Positions 1 to 7,342 of a DNA stretch of 45,340 nucleotides are shown in pieces. The stretch is from a virus: IMG/VR virus record IMGVR_UViG_3300033150_002310, positions 1 to 45,340 of that record. The stretch is one strand, 5' to 3'. A model generated the notes under the pieces. That model was not told the origin of the DNA. It worked only from the letters and a program-made list of their open reading frames with translations, and ran no database searches. Position 1 is the stretch's first letter. Each line of letters opens with the position of its first letter. The position numbers were made by a program, and so were the translations under genes.

Positions 1-108
1 ATCGAGCTGGATCCGCTGCTTCAGCCGCTGAATATCGGTCCTGAACTGAGACGTGTCGAGTTCGCCGAGGACCTGAATTGAAACCGGATTAGTCAGCCGA
101 TTGAGCAT
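1..108 (-). CDS. Portal protein, duplicated N-terminal fragment
   Basis: This is the second copy of the first 36 codons of the portal gene, present only because the ends repeat. The start codon at 108 equals the one at 45334. The frame runs off the left edge and should be merged with the full gene at 43352-45334. It is not a separate gene. On the circle it shows that portal directly follows the 69-residue gene at 89-298, with a 20-nt overlap. Confidence 0.9.
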   Translation of the reverse strand, partial: MLNRLTNPVSIQVLGELDTSQFRTDIQRLKQRIQLD

Positions 109-114
109 CTTCTA
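1..114. repeat. Terminal direct repeat, left copy
   Basis: These 114 bases are identical to the last 114 bases (45227-45340). Joining the two copies gives one uninterrupted portal reading frame, so the sequence is a closed circle of 45,226 bp or a genome with redundant ends. A short exact overlap inside a gene is typical of an assembler closing a circular or circularly permuted genome. It is not evidence for a packaged terminal repeat of this size. Confidence 0.95.
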
Positions 115-298
115 TTCCTCTCAATCCATTATTTAACACAAATTGATTAAAAGCACCTTCTTTTCGTAATTGATTCCAACGCAACTGTGCTATTTTACGC
201 AACCGAGAATCAGGACACCGCACCGCTTGCTTTTGAATTAAATCACAATAGATACAGTGTTGGTCGTGTGGTACGCCGTGAAAGCACTTATCGGCCAT
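89..298 (-). CDS. Small Cys/His protein upstream of portal
   Basis: A 69-residue protein with a good ribosome binding site (GGAGG, 7 nt before ATG). The N-terminus holds CFHGVPHDQHCIYCD, a compact Cys/His cluster (C5, H8, H11, H14, C15, C18) that could bind one zinc ion. The rest is basic and helical. Its end overlaps the start of portal by 20 nt and its start overlaps the end of the 235-residue gene, so it is translationally coupled in the packaging operon. I do not recognise the family. A small zinc-binding accessory protein is an inference from the cluster alone. Confidence 0.7.
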   Translation of the reverse strand: MADKCFHGVPHDQHCIYCDLIQKQAVRCPDSRLRKIAQLRWNQLRKEGAFNQFVLNNGLRGIEDAQSAD

Positions 299-995
299 AG
301 CGCTTCCTCCAGAACTCTTCCGGATCCTCGTTTATAACTTGATTGAGAGCGATCGGATCCGGCGATTCAATCCATCGAAACGTAAACGGATCATATTTTC
401 CGGCCCGGAGCTGGGCCTCATACATCTCCCGCCGGGCCTGGGCACAGATACCGCTGAGGTCGAGCAGAAACCAGGGCAGCGTTTGGGCCCGTTCCGGCTC
501 GGCCTCGAGCTCCTCGTGTATGTCGCCTGTGTGATGGAGCACGAGATCCGGCCGCATCCGGCTGCCGGGCCGGTAGCGAAAGAAGTGCGTTACTCGATGT
601 TCCTGCTTAAGATTGACAATGCCCCAGCTATTCCAAAGAAAGAGGCTAACACCACGCCAAGCAAGTATCCGATCATCACTCACGTCGTCGAGAAAACAAA
701 TCCATTTGGTGTCTTCGCCGATTTCGTGCAGCCGACGCATTGCCAGGTCGCGACTGGCGATCACTTGGCCGTTGAAGTCCGGGGCCAGTTGCCACCGATC
801 GATTTCAACTATATCGAGCCAGTATTCCGGGCGGGCTTCATTCAGGATGCCGCGCACGTCCTTTGTCGGTCGATCGAGAATGGCCAGGCCACGGCACCGG
901 ATGCCCATATCGGCAAGCCAGCGCGACCCCAGTTCGATTCCGTAACGGATTGAGTGGCGCTTGTGTCCGAAATGGATATAGACCAAATCGAGCAC
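288..995 (-). CDS. Putative glycosyltransferase-like protein
   Basis: A 235-residue protein. The stretch IASRDLAMRRLHEIG, then KWICFLDDVSDD at about residues 97-108, resembles a GT-A nucleotide-sugar fold, where a strand ends in an Asp-rich metal-binding motif after a segment orienting 'A-R-(N/D)-x-A'. The N-terminal strand LDLVYIHFGH would be the first beta strand. The start overlaps the stop of the membrane protein gene at 995-1180. If correct, it is one of three glycosyltransferase-like genes here and could modify the virion or host glycans. The match rests on short motifs, so another nucleotide-binding fold is possible. Confidence 0.5.
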   Translation of the reverse strand: MLDLVYIHFGHKRHSIRYGIELGSRWLADMGIRCRGLAILDRPTKDVRGILNEARPEYWLDIVEIDRWQLAPDFNGQVIASRDLAMRRLHEIGEDTKWICFLDDVSDDRILAWRGVSLFLWNSWGIVNLKQEHRVTHFFRYRPGSRMRPDLVLHHTGDIHEELEAEPERAQTLPWFLLDLSGICAQARREMYEAQLRAGKYDPFTFRWIESPDPIALNQVINEDPEEFWRKRYGR

Positions 996-1180
996 TACAG
1001 CGGCTCCTTCTTATCCGGTAGTACGTTTTTCTGAATGACGACCTGGCCGCCGAGCACCGCATTCGGGCCGGTCATGATGCCGCCGCCGACACCGATCGAA
1101 AAGGGCGGCGCGACCACGGCCACGGCATAGAGGACGAGGAGGACAACGAGACCAACAACCAACCCTTTCAGTACGCGCAT
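995..1180 (-). CDS. Small membrane protein
   Basis: A 61-residue protein with one strong N-terminal hydrophobic segment (about residues 5-25, GLVVGLVVLLVLYAVAVVAP) followed by a Gly-rich region and a charged tail (PDKKEPL). Start and stop overlap the neighbouring genes, so it is coupled in the operon. The layout (short, single membrane span or uncleaved signal anchor) fits a lysis accessory protein such as a pinholin or spanin-type component, but no family signature is visible. Function unassigned. Confidence 0.65.
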   Translation of the reverse strand: MRVLKGLVVGLVVLLVLYAVAVVAPPFSIGVGGGIMTGPNAVLGGQVVIQKNVLPDKKEPL

Positions 1181-1551
1181 TACATTGCTCCCTTCTTCTT
1201 CCTGATCTTGCGTCGAACACCTATTCCGCCAACGAGAACGGCTACGAAAGCAAGGACACCAGCAACTACACCAAACCAGTCTCCTTCTCGTCCTTTTTCG
1301 ACCACTTCAACCGGATTCACGGTTTCGACAGCATCCTTGGCCGCACCGACGATGTCCTCAGATGGCACACCAAGTACCTCATCCGGCTGCAACCCAGTCT
1401 GATCGATACCGCGCTCGACCACAATCGGCTGCCCGTCAGGCCCCGTTGCCACCTCGGTATAGCGACAAGAAAAGGCGGCAACGACCAAGAGTCCGGCAAA
1501 CAAATAGGGGTAAACCCTACTCAAAAATGATTCTACCTTCTGTACCAGCAT
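1180..1551 (-). CDS. Membrane protein with two hydrophobic segments
   Basis: A 123-residue protein. The first hydrophobic segment (about residues 14-30) ends in AAFSC, which weakly resembles a lipobox. An acidic central part follows, then a second span (about 93-112, VVAGVLAFVAVLVGGIGV) and a very basic tail (RRKIRKKKGAM). The second span plus basic C-terminus looks like the end of a holin or a membrane anchor. It lies directly after the terminase gene and overlaps its end. A GAGGAG ribosome binding site precedes ATG at 1551. Holin is possible but unproven. Confidence 0.65.
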   Translation of the reverse strand: MLVQKVESFLSRVYPYLFAGLLVVAAFSCRYTEVATGPDGQPIVVERGIDQTGLQPDEVLGVPSEDIVGAAKDAVETVNPVEVVEKGREGDWFGVVAGVLAFVAVLVGGIGVRRKIRKKKGAM

Positions 1552-2987
1552 CGGTCAACTCCTCTCTTTCCGGTTCCTGATTTTCCAAATAGTTGTCGCT
1601 CCCCGCTGTGACCACAAACGGGATCTGGCGTCTCCTCATAGCTCCATAGTTGTAGAGCCCGAATTGTATGCCGACAGGATCGGAATATCTGAATCCGGGG
1701 ACGACCGGTGATGTTGCTGGGACGAAAGGCCTCCCGCAACCGCTCCAATCCGGCATCGATGCTGTTATCTACCATCGTATTGAATATCAGCCCGTATTCG
1801 GCCGCGCGCTCCACAAAGGATTGCTGTTGCTGGCCGAGCACACTGGGTTTCGCCGGACCGAACTGCGGATCGCAGAGCCGCCACAGCACCGGTTCGCGCC
1901 CCTCCAGGGCCTTAATCCGAGCGGCCCAGTCGGAGAAGGCGATGAATTTCCGGCCCTTTGACATGTCATAATCCGGATCTTCGCGGTAGATAACCAGCCG
2001 CTCGCCGTCATCATAGACCGCAGCCCAAATCGAAACGGTCGGGCGCGCATGGTGGGGATCGCTAACCATGACGCGCGGGATATGCAATGGAATATCTGTC
2101 GGCTCGATAATGGCATGGTCGCCAAAAGTCGAAACGATCTGCTGAGTCAGCATATTAAATCGACCATACCGGCGCGCCTCCCGCTCGGCATCGGTCATGG
2201 CGGCATCGTCCAAAAAGGCCTCGAAGGCGGCGCGATCCAAATAGGGATTATCCGTGAGCGGATCACACTGAATCAGCTCGACATCGGCCCGCTCGTTGCC
2301 GAGCAGATCGGCAGCGATCCAGGCGCAATTCGGACCGATGGGAGTGAGACTCCAATAGACACGGCCCTTTTTGTCAACGAGCCCGCGCTTGACGGCAATA
2401 TAGGTCTTCCTATCAATGGGCTCATCGATGAATACGAGATCGACAGCAAACCCCTCGAAGCTCATATCCTTCGTCGCCTTCTGCTGCGTCGCCGCACCGA
2501 GAACGAGCTCCGATCCGTTTTCCCAAATGATCTTTCGCGGAATGCCCATGTTCCCGGTCTTGATCTCGTATTTCATGCCCTTCGGCACGAGCTTCCGAAA
2601 CTTCTCGATGAAGATCTCACCGATACCGCGTTCAAACGGGAGCCCGCTCAGAAACAAGCACCGATTCGGCACGGCAATGGGCAAGCCGTCGGTCCGAAGA
2701 ATCCAGGAACTTGCCGGAACCTCTTCGCGCGGCCCCAGTTTGCCGACTTCCCAGACGCGATAGCCCCAGGCCGCCGACATCGCCAGGGCGGCGAGGGCCT
2801 CGGTCTTGCCCGCGCGGTTACCGGCAGCGAAAATAACAACGGGCGCGGTACTGGTCAGGAACTGGTTTTGGACACGATGCGGCTTAAAGTGAAGAAGCGG
2901 GGCCTTCTTCCGCCGCCTCTCCAGTTCCGCCAGTATCAGCGCTTCCTGGAGCAGGAGTTCTCTCTTGTTTGGTTTGCTCATTTTCAT
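1533..2987 (-). CDS. terL: Terminase large subunit (packaging ATPase-nuclease), likely frameshifted near its end
   Basis: A 484-residue packaging motor. Walker A is FAAGNRAGKTEA (near residues 54-65), Walker B is VDLVFIDEP (near 182-190), and WSLTPIG follows as the coupling motif. The RNase H-like nuclease half shows acidic motifs in RVMVSDPHHARPT and LWRLCDPQFGP. After SYEETPDP the frame turns basic (KSGTGKRGVDRCWYRR). The +1 frame instead reads FVVTAGSDNYLENQ and an acidic tail ending at 1517, which would supply the third nuclease acidic motif. Removing one G of GGG at 1620-1622 restores it. The start overlaps the small subunit by 104 nt and lacks a clear SD, suggesting translational coupling. 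Assignment firm, C-terminus uncertain. Confidence 0.93.
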   Translation of the reverse strand: MKMSKPNKRELLLQEALILAELERRRKKAPLLHFKPHRVQNQFLTSTAPVVIFAAGNRAGKTEALAALAMSAAWGYRVWEVGKLGPREEVPASSWILRTDGLPIAVPNRCLFLSGLPFERGIGEIFIEKFRKLVPKGMKYEIKTGNMGIPRKIIWENGSELVLGAATQQKATKDMSFEGFAVDLVFIDEPIDRKTYIAVKRGLVDKKGRVYWSLTPIGPNCAWIAADLLGNERADVELIQCDPLTDNPYLDRAAFEAFLDDAAMTDAEREARRYGRFNMLTQQIVSTFGDHAIIEPTDIPLHIPRVMVSDPHHARPTVSIWAAVYDDGERLVIYREDPDYDMSKGRKFIAFSDWAARIKALEGREPVLWRLCDPQFGPAKPSVLGQQQQSFVERAAEYGLIFNTMVDNSIDAGLERLREAFRPSNITGRPRIQIFRSCRHTIRALQLWSYEETPDPVCGHSGERQLFGKSGTGKRGVDRCWYRR

Positions 2988-3495
2988 TTACCAATCCGAG
3001 CAGCCGCCGTTTTTCTTCGACCAGCCGCTGTAGCTGCTCGTCGCTGAGTTTCTCCAAAGAGAGGTGCAAATGGAGGTGATTGCTCGCGGCCCGCCGCCGC
3101 ATCTTACCGAACCGCTCGGCGAGATAGCGGGCGCGGGACACGTCACCGGTCTTGAGCGCCCGGCTATAGACCGCGAGGTCGACGAGCCCGAGGCGGTGAG
3201 GCAGCTCGGCCTCGACCTGCTGCGAGAGCCAGCGCGCGAAGGCCGGTTGTAGCATCCGGCGCAGCACCTCTTCCGGTGTGAGCTGGGCTTGCTTGGCAAT
3301 CTCATTCGTGAAAATGGCACCATTGAGTACGGCAGCGAGAATCAGCCAGTCCGTATTCGACGGCGCATAGGGCAGCTCGGCGTTCGACAGGGCCTTCCCC
3401 AATTGCAGAGCCCGATCAGCTATCGAGTTCTTAATCGGTGTCGGCTTGCGCCGCACCTTGCGCCGATAGATGTCAGAAGAGCCTTCGCTTGGCAT
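2884..3495 (-). CDS. terS: Terminase small subunit (probable)
   Basis: A 203-residue protein just upstream of and overlapping the large terminase. After a basic N-terminus comes a helical segment with a possible DNA-binding helix-turn-helix (TNEIAKQAQLTPEEVLRRML, about residues 77-96). A helical core then precedes the oligomerisation-type coiled segment (LSLEKLSDEQLQRLVEEKRR, about 145-164) and an Ala/Gly/Glu-rich disordered tail. Gene order, size and helical layout are those of small terminase subunits, which select the DNA and hand it to the motor. Sequence similarity in this family is always low, so the call is mainly positional. Confidence 0.75.
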   Translation of the reverse strand: MPSEGSSDIYRRKVRRKPTPIKNSIADRALQLGKALSNAELPYAPSNTDWLILAAVLNGAIFTNEIAKQAQLTPEEVLRRMLQPAFARWLSQQVEAELPHRLGLVDLAVYSRALKTGDVSRARYLAERFGKMRRRAASNHLHLHLSLEKLSDEQLQRLVEEKRRLLGLVNENEQTKQERTPAPGSADTGGTGEAAEEGPASSL

Positions 3496-3889
3496 TCTTT
3501 CTCCAGCGGATTTCCACTACGGTTCGGGATTGCGGTATGATGCGCAAGAGAATCGCCGTATTGAATCGGGGCACGATTAGACTGAGTAGCGCTGTTTCCA
3601 ACCGGAGTCGGTCGGATTTGTTGCCGATTCCGGGCACGAAGTATTCAACATGGGTAAAGGGTATCGGCCGTTTTCGCTTGCGCTCGTGCTGTTTTAATCG
3701 CAAAGCGAGACATTGAGTCTGCCCCACGTACAGAATCGAATCATCGGCCCCGGTCAAAAAGTATACCGTCGGGATCAACGGAGCAACTTCGCCGCGCCGA
3801 ATTCGTTCGAATCCGTCTTGGTTGAAGAGCGGCCCGGCAAGATGCTTAACGATCCAGGCGGTTTCCAGATCCCGCTTATTTTTTTCCAT
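3473..3889 (-). CDS. GIY-YIG family homing endonuclease, free-standing
   Basis: A 138-residue protein. PTVYFLTGADDSILYVGQT is a GIY-YIG core in variant form (VYFL for GIY, LYVG for YIG). It is followed by LALRLKQHERKRKR, which holds the catalytic Arg/His region, and by RLETALL with the metal-binding Glu. A basic tail could bind DNA. The gene sits between tail-type genes and the terminase operon and overlaps the small terminase start by 23 nt. No obvious split gene lies beside it, so it is a free-standing mobile gene. Its ribosome binding site is weak. Confidence 0.85.
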   Translation of the reverse strand: MEKNKRDLETAWIVKHLAGPLFNQDGFERIRRGEVAPLIPTVYFLTGADDSILYVGQTQCLALRLKQHERKRKRPIPFTHVEYFVPGIGNKSDRLRLETALLSLIVPRFNTAILLRIIPQSRTVVEIRWRKNAKRRLF

Positions 3890-3890
3890 T

Positions 3891-4415
3891 TTAATAATTC
3901 AATCCCATAAACCAACGATTATGGCCGTCGATGTTGAATAAGAATATGGGGAACCACCGCGCCTGGGCCCAGCGCCAATCGCTCTTTTTTACGAAGAATC
4001 CAAAATGCCAAAGAGTTGGATCTTTTTCATCCCACCAATAATGCGGATAGTTAATATTTCCGTTATAAGTGGCCCCTGTCATAACACTTGCGCCAGGCAT
4101 AGAAATACATGTATATCCATTGGGTACCATACGATAATCCCACGGACCGGCCATGGCTTCGAATGACGGCATAATCAACCATACGAAACTAACAGAAGAG
4201 GCCGGTAAGAGCTGATCACCTTTTCTGAACCGCAAACTGCAAAGATGGTTTAAATTGTGATAGTGAAGAGCTCGTTCATTAACATCACGTTGAGTAGCGC
4301 AATTTATTGCTGCTGGTTGAATTTTATAAAATGATTTGAGATTGCGTTCGACCCAACTGAAGGCTTTATAGATCGTATCAACATCACCTGTGTAGGGGTA
4401 GAGATTTTCACCCAT
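3891..4415 (-). CDS. Unknown protein, possibly virion-associated
   Basis: A 174-residue Trp/Tyr/Asn-rich protein (e.g. NINYPHYWWDEKDP, HFGFFVKKSDWRWA), a composition common in beta-rich receptor-binding or tail accessory proteins. It follows the 163-residue gene with no gap (stop at 4416, ATG at 4415) and so probably works with it. Base composition is more AT-rich than the terminase genes, which hints at separate acquisition. No family recognised. A role in the tail is inferred from context only. Confidence 0.65.
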   Translation of the reverse strand: MGENLYPYTGDVDTIYKAFSWVERNLKSFYKIQPAAINCATQRDVNERALHYHNLNHLCSLRFRKGDQLLPASSVSFVWLIMPSFEAMAGPWDYRMVPNGYTCISMPGASVMTGATYNGNINYPHYWWDEKDPTLWHFGFFVKKSDWRWAQARWFPIFLFNIDGHNRWFMGLNY

Positions 4416-4907
4416 CTATCCATTCTCCGCTAATGTGATCACCACACCCGGTAGTGACCAGCCATTTATTCGTTTGCCTTCACCCCAAACTACATCCCAA
4501 CCACATCGATATCCATTCCAATCCGATGGAATTACATACGACGCCGCCGTAAGATCGAGCATCGCAATCGGCGGCCAGACAGACAAAGGAGCCGTCCATG
4601 CATCAAATACACCGCAATAGGCCATCGTAGGATCTGATCCTTGATATTGTTCCCACAAATTATGAATATAGACTTCAAAGCAATTTTCACGATCCGTTTG
4701 AGTTAAACTGGCCGCCGTAATAACCTCATTCGGCCAAAACTCCGGATCAATTGTTATACCCACCATTATTTGGTGACCGGTTCTATTGTAATCAATCTGC
4801 TTTGACCAATATACGGGGAGCGGTTGTGACACCGGCGAATCCCCGCCAGCGACCTTCATTATTCGCTCGATCAGATCCCTGTATTTATTGTGAACGTCCC
4901 AACTCAT
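4416..4907 (-). CDS. Unknown protein, possibly virion-associated
   Basis: A 163-residue protein, acidic and Trp-rich, with likely beta segments (GHQIMVGITIDPEF, LPGVVITLAENG). The start at 4907 overlaps the end of the preceding gene by 23 nt, and the next gene begins at once after its stop. Together with the downstream 174-residue protein and the upstream LamG protein it forms a small block that may encode host-recognition or tail-tip parts. No motif identifies it. Confidence 0.65.
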   Translation of the reverse strand: MSWDVHNKYRDLIERIMKVAGGDSPVSQPLPVYWSKQIDYNRTGHQIMVGITIDPEFWPNEVITAASLTQTDRENCFEVYIHNLWEQYQGSDPTMAYCGVFDAWTAPLSVWPPIAMLDLTAASYVIPSDWNGYRCGWDVVWGEGKRINGWSLPGVVITLAENG

Positions 4908-5160
4908 GTTCGGCTATCTCTTCAAATACGTCCATAAACTGCATCACTTCGTCCCGCAAAGTGGGCTCCCAATCGGCCCGATCCGGCTTGTCGAAGAGAA
5001 CGACACATGGCCCGATCGTAACGACGCGGCCCGGATCGATCCCGAGCGCCTCGGCCGCCGCCTCGACCTGCTGCGGTAACGGGCAGAAGGCGAGGTCGAG
5101 ATAGGCGATACGCGGGTGTGGGGGCCGAAACCAGGCCGAATCGTTTTGCCAGGCCGCCAC
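4885..5160 (-). CDS. Small acidic protein, GTG start
   Basis: A 91-residue protein starting VAAWQNDSAWFRPP at a GTG preceded by GGAGG. The frame is open further upstream to 5523, but that extension crosses the coding part of the MPWK gene and the LamG C-terminus in other frames. The GTG overlaps the TAG stop of the upstream small gene (TAGTG), a normal coupled junction, which is why this start is chosen. The protein has a strand-helix look (RVVTIGPCVVLFD) and an acidic helical C-terminus. Family unknown. Confidence 0.6.
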   Translation of the reverse strand: MAAWQNDSAWFRPPHPRIAYLDLAFCPLPQQVEAAAEALGIDPGRVVTIGPCVVLFDKPDRADWEPTLRDEVMQFMDVFEEIAEHELGRSQ

Positions 5161-5301
5161 TACTTCTTCCTCCGCCGCCGCGCAGGCCGTCGCGACTCGG
5201 GCACGTTGGCGTAGAGGGCACGGATGCTTTCCCTTCACCTTTCCCGTCTCGGCATTGACGACAACATACTGACTGCCACGTTTTACGACTTTCCAGGGCA
5301 T
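5160..5301 (-). CDS. Small basic phage protein (MPWKVVKR type), apparently frameshifted
   Basis: ATG at 5301 has a strong GAGGAGGTGATC leader. The first 27 residues (MPWKVVKRGSQYVVVNAETG...) resemble small proteins common in phages that continue to a motif like RALYANVPES and a basic tail. Here that continuation (IRALYANVPES, then RRPARRRRKK and a TAG overlapping the next GTG) is present but in the +1 frame. Dropping one base in the GGGAAA run (plus-strand 5228-5233) joins the halves into about 46 residues. Either a real mutation, a sequencing error or a +1 shift. Function unknown. Confidence 0.6.
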
Positions 5302-5303
5302 GA

Positions 5304-6200
5304 TCACCTCCTCGGTAACGACGGCGGGTGGAGCCCGCTCAGGCGATGGTATGGTGCAATCAGCGGCCTGGCCTGCCGCCGCCGTGCCTGCTTTATCAAC
5401 AGCTTCCTGAGATCGTACGGTACCTGGTCCCCGGTACCGGAACAGACCAGACCGGAGGCGCGCCGACGCCGGGTCGGAGCGCGCTCGGTCTCCTCCTCGC
5501 TGAGCCCGGATACGGGAACCCATTCGGGATTATATTGATTCCGGTGAAGATCCGGATTGCCGCTCTTCGAATTGGCGCAGAGGTCGCCGCTACCCTCCTC
5601 GAGCCGCCAATAGCCAATCAGCCCGGTTTCGCTCGTGTCGAGTATCTTATTGTAGTTGTCGGCGATTTGCTGATCCGTGCGCGCGACCGACCACATCCGC
5701 AATTCGTCGAGGCACCAGTCACCGTTGTGGCTGACAGTCGGATCGCCCCAGAAAAGGCCCAGGGTATTATGCCGTCGCGTCTTCGTAGTCGTATCGCCAA
5801 GATCAACGCTCTTCACCCGGCTGCCGTCGATCAGCACCCGCATCTCGCCCGAGGTCGAGTATTCGAAAACGCAGGCAATATGGTGCCAGCCGGTGACGGA
5901 GTCGGCATCCCAATCGGTCTGCTCAATACCAATACTCCAAGAATTACCATCAACGTCATAAACGAGAAACCAAAGCCATGTATTAGCACTCTTATCAAAA
6001 TAAATATAAAAATCGAGATTATTGCTTGCGTCACCTTTGCGACAAATATAGCCTTGATCGGTGACGTCGCCGAAGTGGATCCAGAACTCAAGAGTCAACG
6101 AATCGGTATCGAAAACGTCATCGTCCGGTGCGTAGAGGGCCTGGTAATCGGCACTGAATCGGATCGCCCAATTGGTGTAGAACGGTGCCGAGTCGACCAT
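5304..6200 (-). CDS. LamG/concanavalin A-like lectin domain protein (probable host-binding)
   Basis: A 298-residue protein. Residues about 15-215 have the layout of a laminin-G/jellyroll domain: LTLEFWIHFGD, then WHHIACVFEYS with the usual 'W-H-H' turn, then MRVLIDGSRVKSVDLGD, then CLDELRMWSVARTDQQI and GLIGYWRLEEGSGD. Such domains bind carbohydrate and are common at phage tail tips. The last 70 residues are Arg/Pro-rich and unlike the domain, so the true C-terminus may be shorter or frameshifted. The next gene's ATG lies 3 nt beyond its stop. Binding to a host surface sugar is an inference. Confidence 0.8.
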   Translation of the reverse strand: MVDSAPFYTNWAIRFSADYQALYAPDDDVFDTDSLTLEFWIHFGDVTDQGYICRKGDASNNLDFYIYFDKSANTWLWFLVYDVDGNSWSIGIEQTDWDADSVTGWHHIACVFEYSTSGEMRVLIDGSRVKSVDLGDTTTKTRRHNTLGLFWGDPTVSHNGDWCLDELRMWSVARTDQQIADNYNKILDTSETGLIGYWRLEEGSGDLCANSKSGNPDLHRNQYNPEWVPVSGLSEEETERAPTRRRRASGLVCSGTGDQVPYDLRKLLIKQARRRQARPLIAPYHRLSGLHPPSLPRR

Positions 6201-6460
6201 TAATTACCTCTGCCCTCCAGTATTCGCTGCTCTTCCTCTTCCATTTGACGACATTCTTCTTTTACGTCATCGGCATACATAATAAACGGCGCGCCCAGCA
6301 ACCAAATACAGAATATCACGCCGAACCCGAAAACACCATAGAGAATCTTTCCTACGATTTCGGTTACCGATTCTGCTTGGTAGGCCTCATGTGCTACGGC
6401 ACTCCCGAATATGGCCCAGCATATAATGAGAAGGAGTTTGTAGGCAGTCTTACAGCTCAT
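6200..6460 (-). CDS. Small membrane protein, holin candidate
   Basis: An 86-residue protein starting MSCKTAYKLLLIICW, with ATG at 6460 behind a GAGGAGGG leader. The longer upstream frame is ignored because it covers the methyltransferase in another frame. Two hydrophobic segments are seen: about residues 7-23, signal-like, and about 37-62 (GKILYGVFGFGVIFCIWLLG), followed by a highly charged Glu-rich tail. Two spans with a charged cytoplasmic end is a holin-like plan. Its ATG overlaps the methyltransferase stop as ATGA. Lysis function is plausible only. Confidence 0.65.
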   Translation of the reverse strand: MSCKTAYKLLLIICWAIFGSAVAHEAYQAESVTEIVGKILYGVFGFGVIFCIWLLGAPFIMYADDVKEECRQMEEEEQRILEGRGN

Positions 6461-7026
6461 GCCGTGCCCTCCTCTCGCTTGACGATCAGGCCCTGGTGGT
6501 CCTCGGCGAAGACCAGCTCCCATTCGGGGTGGTCCCGCAAGAAGTCCGTGACGGCGACGTCGACGGCCGCCGGGCCGCAACAGTCCGATCCCCGCTCGCC
6601 CCAGTCGTGAAAGGCGATTGCGCCGCCGACTGTCACGAGGGGCGTGACGGCCTCGAGATCTGCCAAAACGGCAGGATAGGTGTGATTGCCGTCGATGTGG
6701 ACGAACCCGAGCCGGGCGCGGTGCTCGCTATCCGGCTCGAACCCCTCGTTGTCGGTGCGGATCGCCGCGGCCAGGTCCTTGCTGGTGCCGAGGACGTGGA
6801 CGCACCGGTTCTCGACCGAGGCCTCTGGCCACATGCTCGAGTCCGTGCCGGGCATGGCGGCGTTATCGACGAGGTAGAGCCACCGCCCCGGCTGCCGGGC
6901 CTCGGCGAGGACGTGGGCCGAGCCGCCTTGGAATACGCCGATTTCGGCGACATCGCCTAGTTTCGAGTACTCGCGGCACCAGGCACGGAGCCGCTCCAGC
7001 TGCTGCTCAGTTTGTAGCGTCTGCAT
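6457..7026 (-). CDS. Class I SAM-dependent methyltransferase (Methyltransf_24-like)
   Basis: A 189-residue protein starting MQTLQTEQQ behind GAGGAG; the upstream extension overlaps a conserved gene and is rejected. AEIGVFQGGSA is the glycine-rich SAM-binding loop, LYLVDNA the second strand with its acidic end, and GFVHIDGNHTYPAVLADLEA followed by GGAIAFHDWGERGSD gives the later strands. This arrangement is typical of small sugar- or cephalosporin-hydroxylase-like methyltransferases found in glycan gene clusters. With the glycosyltransferase-like genes it may methylate a sugar. The substrate cannot be read from sequence. Confidence 0.85.
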   Translation of the reverse strand: MQTLQTEQQLERLRAWCREYSKLGDVAEIGVFQGGSAHVLAEARQPGRWLYLVDNAAMPGTDSSMWPEASVENRCVHVLGTSKDLAAAIRTDNEGFEPDSEHRARLGFVHIDGNHTYPAVLADLEAVTPLVTVGGAIAFHDWGERGSDCCGPAAVDVAVTDFLRDHPEWELVFAEDHQGLIVKREEGTA

Positions 7027-7342
7027 CGTTCTCCTCTTCTCCATTCGGCCGCCGCCCGAGCCGGTACGGCCAGAGCCAGCATTCCCGGGCCGGGCAGGTC
7101 TTGACCAGGGCGGGCTGGTAGCCCATGCATTCAATGCAGTGGTTCCGGATGGCGGCGAGGGGGGTCGTGACCTCTCCGGGCCGCCTGGGACGGTGGTGGA
7201 TCTTGCCCCGCGAACCCCGCTCTTTCTGGGGGTTTTGCGAGCTAGAATCGCTCCGCGCCGGGGGGCAAGGGGGTTGGGTCGAGTCGGGCCGCTCGGAGCG
7301 ATTCTGGGGCCGAAAACCCCGGGTTTTGTCGGTGCTGCTCAT
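7007..7342 (-). CDS. Conserved phage Cys-rich protein with CxxC...C...C motif
   Basis: A 111-residue protein. The N-terminal 55 residues are Pro/Ser/Arg-rich and disordered. The C-terminal half carries AIRNHCIECMGYQ, then KTCPARECWLWPYRLGRRP, a four-cysteine zinc-type motif seen in small phage proteins that often sit next to DNA-modifying or homing genes. The ATG at 7342 is preceded by AAGGAG and overlaps the stop of the LAGLIDADG gene. The family's function is unknown to me; a zinc-stabilised nucleic-acid-binding role is inferred. Confidence 0.75.
   Translation of the reverse strand: MSSTDKTRGFRPQNRSERPDSTQPPCPPARSDSSSQNPQKERGSRGKIHHRPRRPGEVTTPLAAIRNHCIECMGYQPALVKTCPARECWLWPYRLGRRPNGEEENDADATN

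Noticed and set aside
2049-3047. 332-codon plus-strand ORF opposite terminase
   Set aside because: Opposite strand of a clear TerL with Walker motifs; no ribosome binding site and no recognisable domain.
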